This document shows, in pieces, positions 45,439 through 56,480 of a DNA stretch of 64,000 nucleotides; the first letter of the stretch is position 1; each line of letters opens with the position of its first letter. Made by a program: the position numbers and the translations under genes. Source of the DNA: Zygnema cylindricum (lineage: Eukaryota; Streptophyta; Zygnematophyceae; Zygnematales; Zygnemataceae); the NCBI GenBank assembly GCA_037447655.1, contig JBBHKE010001874.1, positions 296,099 through 360,098 of the forward strand. The letters are read 5' to 3'. A model generated the notes under the pieces. That model was not told the DNA's origin. It searched no databases and saw nothing but the letters and a program-made list of their open reading frames with translations.

Positions 45439-46360
45439 CTACTCTAGAGTTGATAGGTATAAAAACTCAATCTCCTTCGCTAAAACCAGATCTCGTACAA
45501 AATGCCACAGGATCCAAATATGTTTCGTCCGCTTGTGAAAAACCAGATTTTCCACAAGTGCCATCGAACTCATACTGTCAGTGATAATATGCAGACGGTT
45601 ATTCAAAACTCCCAACTCACCAAGCATCTCTTTGATCCACACAGACGCCTTTGCCGTATGACACGCCAACATATATACGGACTCGGTGGAACTTTGTGCA
45701 ACTGTTAATTGAAGCCGCGAACCCTAAGAAATTGTCGCGCCGCCCAAAATGAAGGTGTACCTTGACGTGAATTTTCCACTAACAAAATCTCCTCCCAAAT
45801 CTGCGTCACAATAACGTATACACTACAAAGAGTATTGTTCGGAATTTTATGCCAATCCGTACTCGATCGTACCAACCAAGTAGTGAAATATCGGTTTCAC
45901 ATCCTCCCGATGTTTTTTTTTTTAGCATTACAATAATGACTAATGATAGAAACTGCCGCTGAAATATCCGGACGTGTACCTACACTTAGATACATCAAGC
46001 TACCAACTACTTCACGGTATAGGACAGATACATTCTCTTCCTTTTCGTACATTTTGATTTGTAATTTTGGACCTATTGGCTTCGAGACAAATTTCGTGCC
46101 AATCATACCAAATCTTGTCAAAACCTCTCTACGGTGCTGAGCTTCACTTAACTTAATTACATTCTCACTACACCGTATAACTTCTATCCCCAAATTGTAC
46201 CATACTTCTCTAAGATCTGTCACTTTAAAATGTGCTCCAATGGACTTATTTTACTCACTAATAATAGACAACATATCACTAATCATTAGAAAGTCATCAA
46301 CATACACAAAAAATATAATTTGGTTCTTTCCCTCTCCTTCAACGTAAACTTCAAAATCTA
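45439..46360 (-). pseudogene. pol: Family-B copia RT end and RNase H
   Basis: Reads YVDD followed by FLMISD (46310-46275), then TDLREV and the LGIEV motif (46223-45897) and RNase H with the LACHTAKAS and TDSMSSM regions (45672-45439). Stops and shifts separate the pieces. The intact YVDD-FLMISD junction shows where the other copy was split by an insertion. Confidence 0.8.
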
Positions 46361-46427
46361 AAATTGTACGTACAAAGCCAAAGTCAGCGAGTACCTTATG
46401 AAGACAAAGGTACGAAGTCCTCGCTGC

Positions 46428-47570
46428 TTATTTTAATCGGTGCAAGGATTTTCGCAGCCGACATATTTTTCCTCCGTTTGAAAGCACTCCTTGCACCTTC
46501 ATATAAACCTCCTCTTCAAATTCTATATTTAAGAAGGTCGTCTCCACATCCATTTGGTATATATGTTTGTTTCCTGTGGCAGTTATTGCAATTAACATTC
46601 TCAAAGAATCAAATTTCACCACCGGTGCATAAGTTTCCGAATAGTCAACCCCCTCTACTTGTTGAACGCATCTACACACCACTCTAGCCTTATATTTAAC
46701 GATTCTCCCCGTAGCACCAGTTTTTGTTTTGAATATGTACTTAGCATCAATTGCTTATTTCCCCTCCGGAAGACTCACCTTCTCAAAAGTTTTTTTTCGA
46801 TGATTGATTTTAATTCTCTCTCTCACGTCGGTTTCTGTTTCTCCTCCCAATCCATATAACTCCGTGCCTCGGCGTAACATTGGGGATCGCCTGGCATATT
46901 GTTGGTCAATGATTGCTACAAAAGAAATGTCTCCTCCGAGGCGGCCGAGGTATGGGAATTTTCCATATTTCCCTTTTAGTGATCAAATGACAAACGATCC
47001 GACTTCTTCCCCGTTGTCTCACGTTGACTCCTTCTCAATGGAATTTCATTTTTTTCTTCATTTGTAGATTTTACAAACTTGGGTTCTTCCTCGTGGAAAG
47101 AAACACTCGGAGATTTGGAGCGTTTAGATTGACGAATGTCCGAAGACATTTGGGATTTGTCACTTTGGATCTCGTCAAAATAAATTGATTCAGGATGAAT
47201 TTTAGAATCACCTTTCCCCCTCTTAATATTGACAATCGGATCCGCCTCGATTTCGGAATCCGACTCATCTAGGTGAGGAAAAGAGAGAGATATATTCACT
47301 TCAAAAAATCATGATCAGTAGAGATTGTTTTTGATCGAGAAATTGCAACTTTGAGATCCTCATGAAAATTGACATTGCAACTCTCTTCCACTGCATGACA
47401 CATCGGATCATACACTCGGTATAGTCTCCCTTTGAAGCTATATCCGACAAAAAATCTCGACCAACTACGAGAAGAAAATTTACCTCGTCGGTTTCACCGA
47501 TTCGATGTACATCGTCGCCCGGCATCCCCAAATTCGTAAATGATGTAAGGTGGGTTTTCGACTGTAACAA
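46428..47570 (-). pseudogene. pol: Family-B copia linker and RT start
   Basis: Frames 47570-47301 (end of integrase and linker), 47299-46976 (charged linker, RRSQRET motif) and 46682-46428 (RT, VDYSETYAPVVKF and [10 protein letters not shown]). The conserved order matches 15578-16680 on the plus strand. Confidence 0.78.
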
Positions 47571-47839
47571 GCTTGTGAGGAGCCTTATCGCCCGGAATAG
47601 AGGTAAGCCGACGATTATGAATATAATTAGCCATTAAAATTCCATCTCCCCACAACTATTGTTTTCTTCCCGATATGTGAATCATCGAGCGTACCATTAT
47701 TTGAAAAGCTTGATTTTTTGCTCGGCAATTCCACTCGATTTCGGTGAGAATGATGTCGTGAATTCTTGTCGGATCCTCCATTTTTCACAATAAGAATGAA
47801 ACGCCTTGAACTCCTCGTCGTTATCGGATCAAACCGCCT

Positions 47840-48753
47840 TTAATTTTCGTTCACATTGTCGCTCGGCCATAACGTGCCACTCCTCAAATTTTGCGGATGC
47901 ATCGGATTTATTTTTATGAGATATACCCTTGTGATCCCTGAATAATCGTCCACAATCACCATAATATATTTATTTCCTCCCAAACTCTCAGGCTTAACAT
48001 CCCCACATAAATCCACGTGTAATTTTTCAAGTGGATGGGTTGACCGAAAATTTGCGTTTTTAAAAAGGTGGGGTTTGTGGACCTGACGCCCTTGACTACA
48101 ACTGATACAGCCATTGACTTTTTCACCTAACTTTAGATCTAAGTCGCGCATGCAACCGCCTTTAATCATACGCTTTAGATTCTGCTCTGAGGTATTACAC
48201 AATCGATGGTGCCATCGATGGTGCCATAACATCAGATTTCTTTTGATTTTGGCGATCTACCAATAATGTTATCATCATTACGTTTTCATTTTGAACCATT
48301 CTATAAAAGAGGACTATGAAACACGTCAGATACTTTGCCTTCGCCAATTGTAATGCCATATCATCTTACAATATTGATTGTTGAATCACCCAAAGCGTAC
48401 ACACTTGCACCAACTCGCTGGATCAGCAACACGCTCAAAAGATCGCAAATCCGTCCAAAATATAAAACACAGTAAAAAGTTGTATTTCGGAGATTCACTC
48501 AGATCCTTTAGATATAGAGAAGTTAAGTCAAGTCATACGGTACCAACTGTACCGACAGAAAGTACTTGACCGCTTGCGACCTTAATATTTTTCGAACGGT
48601 TAAAGAGCGCATTTCGTCAAATAAAGTGGTGTTTGTACAAACATGATGAGACGTGCTTGAATGAATGATCCACTGCTTGTCATTTTGTGTTTCAACAGAA
48701 GTTGGATTATTCGTTACACTTAGTATTGGAAAAGGTAGTTGGGGGTTCGTCAT
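47840..48753 (-). pseudogene. pol: Family-B copia protease and integrase remnant
   Basis: The protease region (48753-48523) reads WIIHSSTSHH, so the catalytic Asp-Ser-Gly is lost. Pre-integrase and integrase (48232-47840) contain WHHR, CISCSQG, VDLCGD and VIVDDYS. The third catalytic Glu is still readable near 47733 (GIAE) in another frame. Confidence 0.78.
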
Positions 48754-48768
48754 CCCCCTTGTTATTTT

Positions 48769-50211
48769 CTATATCACTAGCGAAGTGGCCATGGCCGCCA
48801 AAGCGGCCGCCTCATCCACCTCGCCCCCCTCCTGCAAATCGGCCACCACCACGTCCACCGAATATGTCGTTGCTATCGTCGCGGCAGCCGCCGTCATCAA
48901 ATTTTGCGTAGCATTGGGGACTAATATGTCTCCATTTCTCGCAATAATGACATTGTTTTTCCTTATCCGGGCATGAGGTGGACATATGATCGGCTTTGTT
49001 GCATCGATAACATGTGACACCAGACTGGTCTTGGAAAAGAGGTTGACCGAGAAAATTTCACCTATTTTTGGTACTTCTCCCCCTTCCCCTAGATCCACCT
49101 CCTCTTCCCCTTCCCCCTCTTCTCCCACGGAGAAAATTTAAATCCGCGGGTTCTTGGGAGGATGCGTTCAAAGATCCACCCGAGACCGAAGCCTTAGGAG
49201 GACCTTTGCGATTTCTCTCGATGGTTTTGAGGTAAATCATAATAAAATTGTAGCTCGGATTTGTTTGTGCCCAAAAATTTTCCTTGACGTAGGTGAGGTT
49301 ATTGGGTAAGGCATTAATAAGTCCAATCACCTTATCCTCCTAGATAATAATCCGCCAATTATTTGAGAGTTCTCCACAATAGTATTATAAGGCTTGATCA
49401 CATCATCTATCAATTCGTTCGACTTTACATTAAATTGGATAAAGTTTATATAGGCATATTGCCCTTTATTTTGGAGTCCCTTCTCAAATTGGCCTTCGAG
49501 CGCTTTCCAACACTCATGCGTCGTATCTCGGGTAAGAAAAAGAGCGTGCACCAAAGCGGTGCATGATTGCATGAGGCCGGTGATGGCGGCAAGGTTTTTC
49601 TTTTTCCAAGGGCGCCGAGCCTTCAGATCATTGATCGACATTTTCTCCTCTCCGTTCACGATCTTCCAAAGATGTTGAAGGATGAGTTATGCCTTCGTAT
49701 ATTTCTTCCAAATTTGGTAAATAGATCCATCAAAAAGGACAAGCTTCCCCGACATCAAAGGGATCGATAACTCGTCATCGGATTAATGTTCTAACCTCCA
49801 AATCGTTCTCGATCACAAATTTCGCCTTGCAGAGAATCTCCTTTAAAGCATTGTCATTCTCGACCCCTCCATCCGAATCCACCTCCAAAGAATCCAAAAT
49901 CGGATCCTCCTCCACCGTAAACTTTCCCTTTCGATTGGCATCCGTGTTTCGTTGATCTACAAGAGTAAGAAAGTCGTCAAACAACTCATTGAGGCGATCT
50001 TCGATCAACACCACCGTTTTTTGTTTCTCTTCTCTCCTTTTGGAAGAGAGTTGGACGGAGAAGCGGCTTCAAAAGCCTCTCCTACAAAGTTGAAGTCTTT
50101 GAAACTCTGATCTGGGGATGAATCAGCCAAAAGTGGAAGTTCCGGTGGATCCGGATTAGGAGCCGCGATAGGAGAAGGCGTAGAGGTAGACTTCTTCTTC
50201 TTCCGCCCCAT
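48769..50211 (-). pseudogene. gag: Family-B copia gag
   Basis: ATG at 50211 starts a basic N-terminus (MGRKKKK) followed by a Pro/Ser-rich stretch, then the EDRLNELFDDFLTLVDQR region shared with 13090, the Gag core (49659-49058) and a Gly/Arg-rich tail with a CCHC-like segment (49128-48769). Four frame changes. Confidence 0.8.
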
Positions 50212-50256
50212 GGTGGCTAGACAAGCCACCTTGAAAACTCTTAGTGGAGCACACTT

Positions 50257-50268
50257 GCTCCGATGTCA
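50257..50268 (-). promoter_or_regulatory. Primer-binding site of family-B copia
   Basis: Minus-strand TGACATCGGAGC, two bases after the LTR end TTACA, matches 9 of 12 bases of the tRNA-Met 3'-end site TGGTATCAGAGC. Unlike family A, this family uses a conventional primer. Confidence 0.6.
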
Positions 50269-50270
50269 CT

Positions 50271-50681
50271 TGTAAGCATCAAATCACACAATGGTAGAAG
50301 GAATGGCAAAATAGAATGCGAAAGCATAGACGACAAGACAAGAGCACTCCAACAAAAGACAAATAAGTTTCATCGGAATTTTTCCTTATTATAAAAGATC
50401 GACTTGTCCGAAATCGACTAATGCCATTAGGCGACGACAGTAATTGTACGGATACGTTTACTGGTTGTAATATTTTGTTCACTTCTTTATCAATTCATGT
50501 CAACACGGATTCTATCGTGGACACGGTTTCCTTCGATAGGATGCACGTAGATTCTTGTTCTGACGGCGAGCTTCGTCAAAGATTTCAAAAGCAAAATGTC
50601 TAAACTATTCCCTTATAACCAACCGCAAAATAGTATAACGGGAATGTACAGTTTGTACGTTCCTATTTTGTTGTTGTATCA
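50271..50681 (-). repeat. 5' LTR of minus-strand family-B copia
   Basis: The first 130 bases (50271-50400) align with the end of the LTR at 19405-19856. The far boundary is a guess from a TGATAC at 50681 and the expected 410-450 bp length. Confidence 0.55.
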
Positions 50682-50921
50682 AAACCTAATCGGAAATTTG
50701 AAGAAAGCATGCGCAACAAATTTCGGATGACGATAGATGGTGGTGGAGACGTCACGGCACATTCTTCAACAAACTTTTTGTGGTGGTTTTCATTAGATCT
50801 GATTCTCGCCTGTCCAAAGGCGCTTGGCATATGTCTGAAGGCGTGTGGCTCATATGGGACCTTTCCACGCGTAAACATTTTACACGTCTGGTGATTGGCT
50901 AGTCTCCTCTCGAGGACACTA
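50682..50921. other. Non-genic flank of the pogo-like element
   Basis: No gene recognised; it ends in the TA (50920-50921) that flanks the transposon. Confidence 0.5.
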
Positions 50922-51039
50922 CACCGTGAATCGTTATTAGCGTATAGAAATTATTAGTGTATAGAATGAATTAGTGTCATTTATGCTAATTTGTGTATCA
51001 ATACCATTTTCAAAAAAATGTTTTATTGTAATTTCTCCA

Positions 51040-51370
51040 TAACGCTGATATGGGTATACAGGATCCGCCGTCGTAGCATATACGGTAAAATAGGTAGAAG
51101 TACAAAATTTGACAATCCGTACGACGTGGCGTCCTTCCACTTTAAAAATCCATAATTCTAATTTGGGTTCGCGAATATACAATCATTACACCGTGCATAA
51201 TTATACACTAAAATAGGTACGAGTAAAAACCGTCGAAATGTACGGGTATGTGTACTTTCACTTAAGTTCATTCGTGACTCTAATAAGCGTTTGTTTCGCA
51301 CGCGGTGAATATGATTACAGTAAAGTAGGTGCGAGGACAACATAGGACAAAACGTACATTGTCGCGTCAT
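51040..51370 (+). repeat. Three diverged subterminal repeats of the pogo-like element
   Basis: Units of roughly 110-130 bases share the order: CATA..AC, (T/C)AAAATAGGTA-like, GTAC, then CGTAC. Clear anchors lie near 51081, 51208 and 51325. Such repeats may be transposase-binding sites. Confidence 0.5.
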
Positions 51371-52171
51371 ATAGTCGATTCTATGCTTCGGGGTTGTAAA
51401 ACGTAATTATCTCATAATGTTATGTAACCGTACAAATATAATACGTTCAATCATTTCAGTTTGTTATTATGTGTAGAACGCAACATAATAGATTTCGGGG
51501 TTGTAGAACGTTATTATGTGTAGAACAAGCCTCTTATTAGTATCACTGTTAATTCTAATTGAACGTAAAGCAAAGAAAAACCACTAATTAGGATACATGT
51601 TAATTCTAATTGGGTTTAATACGCCAAAGAATCATGATCAGTCTCCGTTGGAAGATTATCATTGGCTGTTTCCAAAAACACGTGGCATGTTTACTATCCA
51701 CGCATTCCTAAAGTTGGTCAGTTTTCGTACGTGACGTTAGAACAACCGTTTTTTGGGGTTACGACGCCTAATTTTTTCCCATCATCTTTTTGCCGTGCGC
51801 ACTGTAAGCTCGAGGTCTTTCCATAGAGTTGGCAACATTTCATCGACGACGTCAGTTTTGAAATATTTTGCCAAATCAAAACATTTTTTACGTAATCCTG
51901 CTTCTATTCCCGCGTTTTTCAATAATTTAAAATTGAAAGGCATAATAAAGTTCAAAATTTGAACTTTTAACGAAATTTTTAAAATGGCAAATCCCTCCAT
52001 TTTTTTCGCGAAAATTCACTTTCGGTTGCATCTCGTGTATTATATAAATGTACTTGTGATGATGAAGACAACACTATCTCCAATTCTTCCTCATTTGCTT
52101 GGTTTGTCATTTTCTTCCTTTGCAACAACTCTTATTTCTTATTTTTTAGGTGATATTAAGGGTTTGAAATT

Positions 52172-52543
52172 ATGTGGACCCTTAATAGAATTTGGGGTGC
52201 CAACCCTGCCAATAACATCAACAATCCACGCAATGCTCAGTCTGAACACGATGAAGAAATGGAAAGGGTCGACGAGGAAATCGCATTTCCGAACGAGGAA
52301 GGGAGTGAGGCGGAAGTCGAAACCTCGGTTGACCCGGCGGCCATTGTGGAAGGGTTTTTTCCGTCCTCGGCCAATTCGAGAGGACGTGTTACTCACAAGA
52401 AAGTTCAACATGTGTCAACTAAGGTAACACGGCTGCGAGTTATAAATTGGATGTTGAGGGATTGCGAAAAAAACGGATCGAAAGAACTCATTCCAAGGAC
52501 GTTGAGGAAGTTTCCCAAGATTTTACCGGAGTCTACAGTACAA
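52172..52543 (+). pseudogene. Candidate N-terminal exon of pogo-like transposase
   Basis: An open frame of 124 codons starts at ATG 52172, just after a good acceptor (TTTTTTAG at 52143-52150), and ends in phase 0 at a donor (CAA|GTAAGC). It is acidic at first, then has a basic helical stretch (RLRVINWMLRDCEKNG) that could be a DNA-binding helix-turn-helix. The frame beyond the donor is not coding-like. Linkage to the DDE exon at 54303 is inferred from position only; the catalytic core before FLDNCGGH is not visible. Confidence 0.5.
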
Positions 52544-53309
52544 GTAAGCCTTTTTAAACATACCTCATCCCATTTATTACATGGTTTCGTCGCATCCTTC
52601 CTGTTTTTTTATCATTTCCATTCACAATGCGGTGTTCTATTTTATTATTGTTGTGCTTCTAAAGTATTTGTACATTATTATGTTGGACCGCCGCCTTTCC
52701 TTCTCAATCTACATCCTAACTTGTCATTGCCTCGCCATTAGTGCGTGTTTTTTTATGTTGTCGGTTGGTATGCATTGTCTTGTTATATTTTAGTATAAGT
52801 TTCATCGTGTCCTACGATTTCCTTGTGGGGACAACGTGTTAGCAACGAAGGGTCTTTGTCGCGGTGTATGCGACGACATCGTGTCGTCGCTTCAATGATG
52901 GGTACGACAAATTCATTGAATGTATGAAGACGCCTCGTTTGGTCGAAAGTGCGAACAACGGACAACAGTGGTTCGTCGTTTCGACTTAACCACCGACGAC
53001 ATCAGTTCAGTCAATCCAACGTTGGTATACTCGAATGTAATTCGCGGGAGTCGACGTTGTTTCGTCGATTCACTGTTGGGAAACGCGAATATATTTGAAC
53101 GCGCGACGACATTGTGTCGTCGCTTGGATGTCGGTTCTATAAGTTCGCAAGGCCAACGGTTAAATTTTCCGTCGGTGAATAGTTGTCTACGTTTTTACAG
53201 CACTAAGATTTAAGTAAATATTTAACCAAAAGTGCCTCTTTTAGGTTGTTTTTTTCTTCCTTAACTCCGTAGCTACTTTGTTTCCCGGGAAGCAATTGTT
53301 TTTTTCTCC

Positions 53310-54068
53310 ATGGAGGGCGGCCGACGACCATTCAAACGACTTTGCTCTGCCATTCAGCGACGATATCGTCCAAGACCAAATGAAACCGAGGTAGGGGGTC
53401 ATATACCTAGAGGGGAGAATTTAGTGAGGAAAAGGGAGGCGGTTATAAAACGATTTAGGGAAGAAAGGGAGATAGCGGCAGGGGAGGATATTGAAAGAGA
53501 ACGTGAGGAAGGGGCGGATCAGGGAGAAGGAAATAGAGGGGGCGGAAGAAAGGCAAAGTTTGTATGCGGAGGCGGTTGGGCATGATATACCCACAGCGGA
53601 GGTGGTAGTTCAAGAGAGGGGGGCAGCGGGGGAGTATTAACGAATAGGGTTGAACAGGAGGAGGGTGGTGGGGAAAGGGTTGGAATGGAGTTGGTTTTAA
53701 CGGAGGGGGAGGAATTGGGTGCCAAAATAGAGGCGATGGAGGAATCGGAGGCGATGGGGAGGGAAGGGACGGGGACGGAAAGGGTAGTAAGGAGAAGTGT
53801 GCCGGAGGGGGGGGTTCCGGATGAAGGGGTTGGAGCTGAGGAAGAAGGTGTCCGCGAAGTAGAATGGGGTAAGGAAGAAGACGAAGAATACGACCCCTCA
53901 TGAACCGCGTCGGACGAGCCTATAGATGACGGGGAAGAGCCCACGGAAGAGGGGGAAGTGCCGGAAAAATCCGATTCGTCGGACATTCCGATGACGAAAT
54001 ACAAGGAAGATCCGACAACCTCGGAAGAGCAATCTCTCTATTTATCTTCATCTCATATTTGTGTCTAA
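53310..54068 (+). pseudogene. Glu/Gly-rich coding-like region with two TGA stops
   Basis: One frame stays open for about 250 codons except TGA at 53583-53585 and TGA at 53901-53903. It begins MEGGRRPFKRLC, has a charged Arg/Glu stretch, then Gly-rich and strongly acidic segments ending near EEGEVPEKSDSSD. The purine-rich plus strand creates a long Pro/Ser shadow frame on the minus strand. It may be an exon of the transposon's gene, a second protein or plain low complexity. Confidence 0.4.
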
Positions 54069-54302
54069 TCTTATATGTATATTTCTCTACTTCGCCCTCT
54101 CATACCTCCTCCCTCTCTCTCCCACTACAAATTTACGTTATTTTTGTTCATTAGCTCTCTAACTTCTCTGATCTCAAACAATAACTCCTATTACAAGCTA
54201 CCTATGGTACACATATATTTCTTTCCCCATAAGGCAAATTTACGCAAGCAAAATAAAAAGTTAATTTTGTCTTCTTTTTGTTGATTTTTTATATTTTCAG
54301 GT

Positions 54303-54971
54303 GTTTGTTACCGGACAGGTCCAAAGGGTTGGAACGACAAAACGGTGTTCCCACAGTGGGTTGAAGAGACAAGGTCTTATTAAGGGGATTGGGAACGACG
54401 AAAAAAAATCATGTTCTTGGATAACTGTGGAGGTCATAATACGTCCGATGAGTTGGAGGGAGTCCTAGAGGCCAAAAACACCGATTTACACTATATTCCA
54501 CCTAATGCTACGCATCTTGTTCAGCCAGCGGACTCTTTTGTCATCTCTAAAATCAAAGACGTGTGGAGCCGTATATGGGACAGCTGGAAGGCGAAAGGAA
54601 TTAAAACCGAGCAATGGGCTAAACCTTCGAGTCGTGGATGGTCCGGAAAACTGGTGGGACCCGGTAAAGCATTTTTTCTAAAATTGGCACGGGATTCTAT
54701 CCGAGAGGTTAACGTGATGCGAGACAAAAACGGGATGAATTACGCGCGAAAAGCAATGATTGGCCTGTCTTTACGTGACGGACGATGGGAAGAAGACATG
54801 CTGACACATCAATTGCAAGATATAATCACCAAGTATCGCAACCACTTCGAAGGAGAGGTTGTGGAACCTCCTTGCCCAAGGGCAAGAGAATTCCTCCGAA
54901 ATATCGAAGATGCCGACAGTCAGCAAGATAGCATTTTCAGCGAGGGAGGAATGAGCGGCAACGAGTTTTAA
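54303..54971 (+). pseudogene. DDE_1 (pogo-like) transposase C-terminal half
   Basis: After an acceptor-like TTTTCAG (54294-54300) the frame reads through a TGPKGWND-like motif, an in-frame TAA at 54381-54383, and then the DDE core end. FLDNCGGH holds the second catalytic Asp, and LHYIPPNATHLVQPAD the stretch that carries the third acidic residue in pogo, Tigger and jerky relatives. It continues to an acidic C-terminus and stops at TAA 54969-54971. This part cuts and joins transposon ends. The stop before the core and the missing first Asp region make it defective here. Confidence 0.8.
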
Positions 54972-55309
54972 AGATATAATATAACTACGTATTGTTTTTT
55001 TTTGTTTTAAATGTTAGTTTGAGAATGGTAGTTTAATTATAGCGCGAGTAGTAGTCATACTCGTGGCAGAATAATGTAGACGGTCCATAAAGTTTAGTTT
55101 TAATTCACTTCTTCGGAAAAACCAGATTTTATATGTGTGTATGGTTTTATTATGAGATAATATAATTTCGGTATTTCTGAAGTTTACATGTTTGGCTTAA
55201 TGTGGAATTGGATGTATTTATAAAATTTATTATGTATTTACCTTGAGATGATGTTAATGTGGTGTTAAATATTTGAGTGTACGCGTAGTATGGAATTATA
55301 TATATTGCT

Positions 55310-55740
55310 GCATTGTACACCCTAAACTAATCAGCGACGAGTATACTTCGTCGCTGATTCATCATCCATCGAGGAAGTTCATAATTTTTACAGCATTTTC
55401 ACGTACATAGTTAATGGCTGCCCTTTCACCGGCAATAATTTCTCGTGGATGGATGGAGATCCAGCTTTCAAACTGCTTTAGCATTATCTTCGACGATGTA
55501 GAGACTGTGTCGTCGCTGGATGGAAACCCAGCAGCGAAGTTGCTTCTACATCAACTTCGACAAAGCAGAGGCTGTGTCCTCGCTGGATGGAAAATCAACA
55601 GCGAAACAGTTTGCTTCTGCATCAACTTCGACAAAGTAGAGGCTGTCTCGTCGCTGGATGGAAATTCAGCGGCGAAACAGTTTATGCATCATCTTCGACG
55701 ATGCAGAGAGTTTGGTTCGTCGCTTGTCCGTGAACCGTCA
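55310..55740 (+). repeat. Minisatellite with GTCGTCGCTGGATGG units
   Basis: Diverged tandem units of about 60-70 bases around GTSTCGTCGCTGGATGGAAA...CAGCGRMGMAGTT at 55495, 55570 and 55640, plus a palindrome-like GCGACGAGTATACTTCGTCGC at about 55332. They create an open frame (55414-55767) whose protein repeats a VxSLDGN motif; I treat it as repeat-driven. Confidence 0.6.
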
Positions 55741-56286
55741 GTTTACATATTAGGTGGATATTATTAAAGCTCTGAACAAATAAGAAGGTTTTTTACCATG
55801 GCAAAATACCAATTTTGAAAAGGTTGAAACCATAAAAACTGGATTGTATGATGAAAGCAAAATCTTCCATGTAGGAAAAACACAGTTAAAGTAATATACG
55901 TGGTAATAAGAAAGATTAATGCATTATTTCAACATATACAGATGATACACAAACGAAAAGACACTGAGATTTAATATATTCCAATGCGAAAAAGTCATCG
56001 GTACAACATGAAAGCAATTAAAAAAACACACAATTAATAAAAATATATATACTAAGTTGACACTAATAAAATCATTGATTAACAACAATGGGAAAAAAAA
56101 TACAAAATTTGTATATTTCACGATGATATCGTTTTCACAACGTTAAACTAAAACAAAAATATAGGCCTATTAATCTACAATATTCAACAAAGCTCTATGT
56201 ACTAACATAATTCTTAACGTTTCTACCTCTAGCTCGAAAATCCCCTTAAAAATAATTTAACAACTTGGTAATATTACACACACTAA

Positions 56287-56480
56287 CTAATTAGCAACGA
56301 TCGGTGACGACAAATACAGATCTATGCAAAGCTCCTCAAGGTTTACTCCCGAAACTTTCATCCTGTCCAACACCTTCAAAATGATGCTTTCTTCTTCCCT
56401 ACGATCACATGTTGCCGTAGGGTGCTCCCCAATACAACGGCCGTCGGATAGAAGTTGATCAAAGATGACAGTTTTACATA
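56287..56480 (-). other. Possible short exon on the opposite strand
   Basis: The last about 60 codons of a minus-strand frame have mixed, non-repetitive composition (DRREEESIILKVLDRM, then LEELCIDLYLS) before a stop. Upstream on the minus strand lies a C/T-rich tract (56480-56800) that reads as low-complexity Leu/Ser/Phe and could be an intron. If real, this is a convergent second gene at the right end of the pogo-like element. Weak evidence. Confidence 0.3.

Larger units (their letters stand above)
45400..50681 (-). mobile_element. Decayed family-B copia, minus strand
   Basis: Contains, on the minus strand, an LTR end (50271 upwards), primer site, gag, protease, integrase, RT and RNase H in copia order with many stops and shifts. 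The 3' LTR is not recognisable left of 45400. It matches the plus-strand element at 12899-19856 but keeps the Gag start and an uninterrupted RT active site. Confidence 0.82.

Noticed and set aside
50920-50945. CACTA-type transposon end (CACTACACC)
   Set aside because: The other end lacks the complementary TAGTG; the TA plus CACCGTG pairing is much better.
53455-54004. Long Pro/Ser-rich minus-strand frames
   Set aside because: They are the complement of a purine-rich plus-strand tract; composition alone explains them.
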